Positions 5,598 through 9,635 of a DNA stretch of 9,635 nt are shown here, piece after piece. The notes below the pieces were generated by a model. It saw only the letters and a list, made by a program, of their open reading frames with translations. It made no database searches and was not told the DNA's origin. Origin of the DNA: Burkholderia sp. (lineage in GTDB: Bacteria > Pseudomonadota > Gammaproteobacteria > Burkholderiales > Burkholderiaceae); contig NZ_JAHACR010000152.1 of the NCBI RefSeq assembly GCF_018375725.1, positions 1-9,635 on the forward strand. Direction: 5' to 3'. Position numbers and translations under genes: made by a program. Positions within the stretch are counted from its first letter, which is position 1, and every line of letters begins with the position of its first letter.

Positions 5598-6890
5598 ATG
5601 ACCGTTCCCCAGCAAGCCTTCCTGCGCGACGCGATGCGCCGCCTCAACATGACCCGCGAGGTCTTTGCCAATCGCATAGGCGTCAGCCGCCGCGCGCTGG
5701 ATACGTGGCTGCTGCCCGACGATTCGCAGGAATCGCGCGGCATGCCGGAAATCGTCGAACGCTTCGTATCGGAAATCGTCTGCCGTCCGACGCCTGACGA
5801 AAATCATACGCAAAGCGTAGAGAAGCAAGGCCTCGCGAGCCAGTTCCTGTTCGAAGGCAAGCCGCAGCTCCTGTCGGTGGATCAGTTCTCGCGCGACTCC
5901 GTCGAGGCGCTGTTTCGCGTCGCCGACGTGATGCAGCCGATCGCACGCCGCCGCAAGATCTCGCGCGTGCTCGAAGGCGCGGTGCTCGGCAACCTGTTCT
6001 TCGAGGCCAGCACGCGCACCCGCGTGTCGTTCGGCGCGGCGTTCGCACGTCTCGGCGGCTCGGTCTGCGATACGACCGGCTTCACGTTCTCGTCGATGGC
6101 GAAGGGCGAATCGATCTACGACACGAGCCGCGTGATGTCCGGCTACGTCGATGCGCTCGTGATCCGCCACCCCGAGAAAGGCTCGGTCGCCGAATTCGCG
6201 CGCGCGACCAACCTGCCGGTGATCAACGGCGGCGACGGCCCCGGCGAGCATCCGAGCCAGGCGCTGCTCGACCTGTACACGATCCAGCGCGAGTTTTCGC
6301 GGGTCGGCAAGATCGTCGACGGCGCGCACATCGCACTCGTCGGCGACCTCAAGTACGGCCGCACCGTGCATTCGCTCGTCAAGCTGCTCGCGCTGTATCG
6401 CGGACTGAAATTCACGCTCGTGTCGCCGCCGATGCTCGAAATGCCGGCGTACATCCTCGAGCAGATCTCGAAGAACGGCCACGTGATCGAACAGACGCAC
6501 GATCTCGCGTCGGGGCTGAAGGGCGCGGACGTCGTCTACGCGACGCGCATCCAGAAGGAGCGCTTCACCGACGAATCGTTCGAAGGCTACACGCCGGACT
6601 TCCAGATCAATCAGGCGCTCGTCGATACGGTCTGCGGACCCGACACGCTGATCATGCATCCGCTGCCGCGCGACAGCCGTCCGGGCGCGAACGACCTGTC
6701 GACCGATCTGAACCGCGACCCGCGGCTCGCGATCTTCCGCCAGACCGACAACGGCATCCCGGTGCGGATGGCGATCTTTGCCGTGCTGCTCGGCGTCGAA
6801 AACCTCGTGCAGCACTCGATGCGCGACGCGACGTGGCGCCCGCCGACGTACCTCGGCCCGGAAGACGCGATCTTCCACGGCATCGATTAA
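5598..6890 (+). CDS. pyrB: Aspartate carbamoyltransferase with N-terminal helix-turn-helix-like domain
   Basis: This 430-residue cytoplasmic enzyme is predicted to join carbamoyl phosphate and aspartate to give carbamoyl-aspartate, the first committed step of pyrimidine synthesis. Residues about 80-405 are a complete catalytic chain. Carbamoyl-phosphate and aspartate-site residues are intact: STRTR (138-142), the SSMAKG loop lysine (K169), R190 before HP, HPSQ (218-221), DLKYGRT (250-256), TRIQKER (316-322) and HPLPR (354-358). It differs from the roughly 310-residue E. coli chain by a short insert after HPLPR, a 25-residue C-terminal tail, and about 75 extra N-terminal residues. These resemble a Cro/C1-type helix-turn-helix (TREVFANRIGVS, 19-30, then RRALDTWLLP, 31-40). 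No regulatory pyrI or dihydroorotase gene is adjacent. The start at 5598 is preferred to an in-frame ATG at 5397, because the longer version would put the promoter and inverted repeat inside the gene. The ribosome site is weak (CAGG, 5586-5589). A separate standard pyrB elsewhere in the genome is likely but not visible. Confidence 0.93.
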   Translation: MTVPQQAFLRDAMRRLNMTREVFANRIGVSRRALDTWLLPDDSQESRGMPEIVERFVSEIVCRPTPDENHTQSVEKQGLASQFLFEGKPQLLSVDQFSRDSVEALFRVADVMQPIARRRKISRVLEGAVLGNLFFEASTRTRVSFGAAFARLGGSVCDTTGFTFSSMAKGESIYDTSRVMSGYVDALVIRHPEKGSVAEFARATNLPVINGGDGPGEHPSQALLDLYTIQREFSRVGKIVDGAHIALVGDLKYGRTVHSLVKLLALYRGLKFTLVSPPMLEMPAYILEQISKNGHVIEQTHDLASGLKGADVVYATRIQKERFTDESFEGYTPDFQINQALVDTVCGPDTLIMHPLPRDSRPGANDLSTDLNRDPRLAIFRQTDNGIPVRMAIFAVLLGVENLVQHSMRDATWRPPTYLGPEDAIFHGID

Positions 6891-6899
6891 TGACGGATG

Positions 6900-6956
6900 C
6901 GGCGGCGCAGCCCACGCGCCGCCGTTCCCCGATGTCAGCCCGCGCACGGCGCGGGC
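6900..6956 (+). terminator. Tandem GC-rich hairpins after the carbamoyltransferase gene
   Basis: Hairpin one pairs CGGCGGCGC (6900-6908) with GCGCCGCCG (6916-6924) around seven bases, beginning 10 bp after the stop. Hairpin two pairs GCCCGCGC (6938-6945) with GCGCGGGC (6949-6956) around ACG. Both stems are perfect, but neither is followed by a T-run, so they are terminator-like structures rather than textbook intrinsic terminators. Confidence 0.5.
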
Positions 6957-7115
6957 GATCTACCGCATCGCGTTCTCCGCCGGGCCGCTCAGCGCCCGCC
7001 ACACGCCTCACGCCCACGCCCGCTCGTCACTGGCGACGCCGGGCCGCCCCATTCCCTGCATGCACCGCCCCGGACAACGAGCAACAGCCTGCGCCACTTT
7101 TTCACCCACGCAAAC

Positions 7116-7134
7116 AAGAACGCTTCTCATTCTC
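7116..7134. promoter_or_regulatory. Fur-box-like site
   Basis: Aligned by eye to the 19-bp Fur consensus, 12 of 19 positions match, with the right half (TCATT then TC) strongest. On the other strand it reads as GAGAAT-GAGAAG, two tandem hexamers related to GATAAT. It overlaps the -35 of the receptor promoter, as expected for iron-loaded Fur repressing a siderophore receptor. Confidence 0.55.
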
Positions 7135-7152
7135 AAATTAATTATTTAGAAT
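7124..7152 (+). promoter_or_regulatory. Promoter of the siderophore receptor operon
   Basis: TTCTCA (7124-7129, four of six -35 bases) and TAGAAT (7147-7152, five of six -10 bases) are separated by 17 bp. The A+T-rich spacer stands out from the surrounding GC-rich sequence. A start near 7159 would give a leader of about 80 nt. Confidence 0.55.
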
Positions 7153-7239
7153 GCCATCCGAAAACAATTTGTAATAAACCCCGGCGGCATCCGCACCGTT
7201 GCAACGGCAGCTCCCGGGACCACACCAGACGAGGTCGAT

Positions 7240-9480
7240 GTGCTCATGAAGTCCCGCTCCGACGAGTTGAAGCTCGGCAAACTCACCACCCTGTGCAGCG
7301 TGCTCGCGGCAAGTCCCGCATTCGCGGACGGCGCGCCGCCTGCCGACCAGGACGGTCATCTGGCGCCGATCGAGATCAACGGGCAGGCCGAGCACAGCTA
7401 CAAGGCCGACTTCTCCGCCTCGGCAAAATTCACCGCACCGCTCGTCGACACGCCCAAATCGGTCACCGTGATCCCGCAGGCGCTGATCCAGAACAGCGGC
7501 GCCACGACGCTGACCGAAGCGCTGCGCACGGTGCCCGGCATCACGTTCGGTGCGGGCGAAGGCGGCAACCCGCTCGGCGACCGTCCGTTCCTCCGCGGCT
7601 ACGACACGCAGGGCAGCCTGTTCGCGGACGGCGTGCGCGATACCGGCGCGACCACCCGCGAGATTTTCAATACCGAGCGCATCGAAATCACCAAGGGCGC
7701 CGACGGCGCCTACGGCGGGCGCGGCGGCGCGGGCGGCAGCATCAACCTGATCACCAAGGCGCCGCATCTCGGCACGACGGCGGCGGGCAGCGCGGGCCTC
7801 GGCACCGACCGCTATCGCCGCTTCACCGCCGACGGCAACTGGCAATTCGCCGATCACGCCGCCTTCCGCCTCAACCTGATGAGCCACAACAACGACGTCG
7901 CGGGCCGCGATGCCGTCGATAACGCGCGCTGGGGCGTCGCGCCGTCGATCGCGTTCGGCCTCGGCACGCCGACCCGCGTCACGGCCAGCTACTACCACCT
8001 GTCCACCGACGACATGCCCGACGGCGGCATCCCGTACTTCTACACCACGTCGAACAAGCCCGCGAATGTCGATACGATCTATCCGGCGCCCGTCGACCGT
8101 CACAACTTCTATGGCCTGAACGATCGCGACTTCCGCAAGACGACGTCGGACATCAGCACGATCAGGCTCGAACACGACATCACGCCCTCGCTGACGATCC
8201 GCAACACCACGCGCTATACCGAGTCGACGCAGGATTACATCTGGACCCAGCCCGACGACAGCCAGGGCAACGTCGTCAACGGCCGGGTCTGGCGCCGCAA
8301 CAACAACCGCAACAGTTCGATCAACAGCATCGCGAACCAGACCGAGCTGTTCGGCGAATTCAGAACCGGCCCGTTCAGGCACAGTTTCACGACCGGCATC
8401 GAGCTGACGCGCGAATGGGGCAAGCGCGACACGTACACCGTCGCAACGGACACCGGCAAGATCTGCCAGAAGGGCATCGGCGCGGCGTCGGGCTACAACT
8501 GCACGAGCCTCTGGTCGCCGAACCCCAGCGATCCGTGGGCCGGCTCGATCACGCGCAACAACGACGACGCGCATGCGCGCACTGTCACGAAATCGATCTA
8601 CGGTTTCGACACCATCGAGCTGACGCCGCGCTGGCAGATCAACGCCGGCCTGCGTCTCGACGATTACGCGACGCGCTTCACCGACACCCGCGCAAACGGC
8701 GGCAAAACCTACACGCGCGACGACACGCTCGTGAACTGGCAGCTCGGCGTCGCGTTCAAGCCCGCGCAGAACGGCAGTCTCTACGCGTCGTACGCGACCT
8801 CGTCGACACCGGCCGGCATGCTGCTCGGCGAAGGCGCGGAGTCGCAGTCGCTGACGCCGGGCCGAGGCGGCGTCGGCTCGAACGCCGACCAGATGTCGCC
8901 CGAGAAGAACCGCAGCATCGAGTTCGGCACGAAATGGAATGTGCTGAACGACAAGCTGTCGCTGACCGCGGCGCTGTTCCAGATCGATACGACCAACGCA
9001 CGCGTGACGCTGCCGAACAACCAGTACGCGATGGCGGGCAACAAGCGCGTGCAAGGTCTCGAGCTCGGCGTCGCGGGACAGCTGACGTCGGCATGGCAGG
9101 CGTTCGGCGGCTACACGTACATGAAGAGCGATCTGCGCGACAACGGCAAGAACACCGCCGACAACGGCCACCCGTTTCCGAATACGCCGAAGCACAGCTT
9201 CACGATGTGGACCCAATACGACGTGACACCGAAGTTCACGCTCGGCGGCGGCGCGTTCTATATGTCGAAGGTGTTCGGCGATACCGCGAACCTGCGTGCC
9301 GTGCCGTCGTACTGGCGCTTCGACGCCATGGCGCAGTACCGGATCAGCCGGAAGCTCGACGTGCAGCTCAACGTGAACAACCTGTTCAACCGCACGTATT
9401 TCGACCAGGCATATCCGGCGCATTACGCGTCGATCGCACCGGGGCGTTCAGCATTCGTCACGCTCAACGCGCGCTACTGA
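7240..9480 (+). CDS. TonB-dependent catecholate siderophore receptor, Fiu/PiuA type
   Basis: This 746-residue outer-membrane receptor imports ferric catecholate siderophores using TonB energy. Residues 1-29 form a signal peptide cleaved after AFA. A TonB-box-like strand (LAPIEINGQ, 41-49) follows. The plug domain spans about 63-175, with TPKSVTVIPQALI (71-83), GATTLTEALRTVPGI (87-101), FLRGYD (117-122) and IEITKGADG then GGAGGSINLITK (148-173). The rest is a 22-strand barrel ending in the aromatic terminal residue of VTLNARY. Blocks such as GVAPSVAFGLGT-like, DGGIP, HNFYG and EHDI...TIRNTTR closely follow E. coli Fiu as I remember it. Two cysteines 13 residues apart (ICQ...NCT) lie in a putative surface loop. 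Start choice is uncertain: GTG 7240 has GAGG (7231-7234) five bases upstream, while ATG 7246 has it eleven upstream. The predicted signal peptide works with either. It is likely repressed by Fur. Confidence 0.95.
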   Translation: MLMKSRSDELKLGKLTTLCSVLAASPAFADGAPPADQDGHLAPIEINGQAEHSYKADFSASAKFTAPLVDTPKSVTVIPQALIQNSGATTLTEALRTVPGITFGAGEGGNPLGDRPFLRGYDTQGSLFADGVRDTGATTREIFNTERIEITKGADGAYGGRGGAGGSINLITKAPHLGTTAAGSAGLGTDRYRRFTADGNWQFADHAAFRLNLMSHNNDVAGRDAVDNARWGVAPSIAFGLGTPTRVTASYYHLSTDDMPDGGIPYFYTTSNKPANVDTIYPAPVDRHNFYGLNDRDFRKTTSDISTIRLEHDITPSLTIRNTTRYTESTQDYIWTQPDDSQGNVVNGRVWRRNNNRNSSINSIANQTELFGEFRTGPFRHSFTTGIELTREWGKRDTYTVATDTGKICQKGIGAASGYNCTSLWSPNPSDPWAGSITRNNDDAHARTVTKSIYGFDTIELTPRWQINAGLRLDDYATRFTDTRANGGKTYTRDDTLVNWQLGVAFKPAQNGSLYASYATSSTPAGMLLGEGAESQSLTPGRGGVGSNADQMSPEKNRSIEFGTKWNVLNDKLSLTAALFQIDTTNARVTLPNNQYAMAGNKRVQGLELGVAGQLTSAWQAFGGYTYMKSDLRDNGKNTADNGHPFPNTPKHSFTMWTQYDVTPKFTLGGGAFYMSKVFGDTANLRAVPSYWRFDAMAQYRISRKLDVQLNVNNLFNRTYFDQAYPAHYASIAPGRSAFVTLNARY

Positions 9481-9483
9481 CCG

Positions 9484-9635
9484 ATGGAAACCGTGACGCT
9501 CACCGCTCTCGCGACCGTATCGCCGCGCGAGCTTGCGGAGATTCTGTCCGGGCCGCCCGATCGCGCCGCCGCGTGGGTCGCGGCGGCAGCCGAAAACGGC
9601 ATCGTCGAGGCGCAGGCCGTCTACGGGCAGTACCT
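9484..9635 (+). CDS. Sel1-repeat (TPR-like) protein, N-terminal fragment
   Basis: The first 50 codons are visible and the gene continues past the right edge. It begins METVTLTALATVSPREL and then gives AAAWVAAAAENGIVEAQ followed by AVYGQYL. This fits the Sel1-repeat pattern (A..W...AAE.G...AQ..LG..Y), an alpha-solenoid repeat used for protein-protein contacts. There is no signal peptide, so the product is probably cytoplasmic. The start lies only 3 bp after the receptor stop and has no clear Shine-Dalgarno, so it is probably translated from the same mRNA by coupling. In Pseudomonas and Burkholderia the PiuA-type receptor is followed by a Sel1-repeat gene and a PiuC/YbiX iron-dependent dioxygenase. 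That is established gene order from memory, and the third gene is not visible here. Confidence 0.8.
   Translation, partial: METVTLTALATVSPRELAEILSGPPDRAAAWVAAAAENGIVEAQAVYGQY

Larger units (their letters stand above)
6891..7239. other. 349-bp intergenic region between the carbamoyltransferase and siderophore receptor genes
   Basis: The left part holds two tandem GC hairpins (6900-6956). The middle (about 6960-7110) shows nothing I recognise. The right part switches abruptly to A+T-rich DNA (7111-7180) carrying the receptor promoter and Fur-box-like site, and then the leader, which includes a 12-bp palindrome CCGTTGCAACGG (7196-7207). Confidence 0.6.

Noticed and set aside
5454..6947. Minus-strand reading frame of 497 codons opposite the carbamoyltransferase
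   Set aside because: Shadow of the real gene. It has low-complexity Arg/Glu/Asp-rich content and no motif, while the plus strand has an intact catalytic core.
7196..7207. 12-bp palindrome CCGTTGCAACGG in the receptor leader as a regulator site
   Set aside because: It is possible, but it has no spacer-separated half-sites or known consensus, and it lies well downstream of the predicted promoter.
7138..9423. Very long minus-strand reading frame (761 codons)
   Set aside because: It lies antisense to the receptor gene. The GC-rich codon pattern of that gene removes stops on the opposite strand. The peptide is Arg/Val-rich with no recognisable domain.
1..9635. Defence system, CRISPR array, insertion sequence, tRNA or attachment site
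   Set aside because: I searched by eye for direct repeats, transposase motifs, terminal inverted repeats and tRNA-like ends and found none. The window looks like ordinary core or near-core chromosome.

Overview
The window looks like chromosomal DNA of a Burkholderia sensu lato species (Betaproteobacteria). The evidence is the high G+C content, the strong preference for G or C at third codon positions, and gene families and arrangements familiar from that group. These include a TonB receptor followed by a Sel1-repeat gene, an entericidin-type small lipoprotein, and an aspartate carbamoyltransferase with an extra N-terminal domain. I see no mobile element, tRNA, rRNA or CRISPR array. The species call is inference.

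Layout. (1) 1-107, minus: N-terminal stub of a YpfJ-type membrane-anchored zinc metallopeptidase that runs off the left edge. (2) 451-861, plus: a PPC/DUF296-domain protein. (3) 1113-1580, minus: a YaiI/YqxD (UPF0178) PIN-like protein. (4) 1888-5128, plus: a tightly coupled three-gene ABC importer (binding protein, ATPase, double-length fused permease) of the phosphonate/phosphite type. It most resembles the clade proposed to import selenate. (5) 5223-5357, minus: a 44-residue entericidin-type lipoprotein, convergent with the importer operon across a symmetric hairpin. (6) 5598-6890, plus: an aspartate carbamoyltransferase with a helix-turn-helix-like N-terminal domain. (7) 7240-9480, plus: a Fiu/PiuA-type catecholate siderophore receptor with a Fur-box-like site over its promoter. 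It is followed 3 bp later by the start of a Sel1-repeat gene that runs off the right edge.

How they work together. The importer is a self-contained uptake machine. The receptor and Sel1 gene form the start of an iron-uptake operon that in relatives usually continues into a PiuC/YbiX-type iron-dependent dioxygenase. The remaining genes look like single-gene units.

The most interesting locus is the carbamoyltransferase. A DNA-binding-like domain is fused to an apparently intact catalytic core. Its own promoter carries a perfect 9+3+9 bp inverted repeat over the -10 region. This suggests, but does not prove, a pyrimidine enzyme that senses its ligands and represses its own gene.
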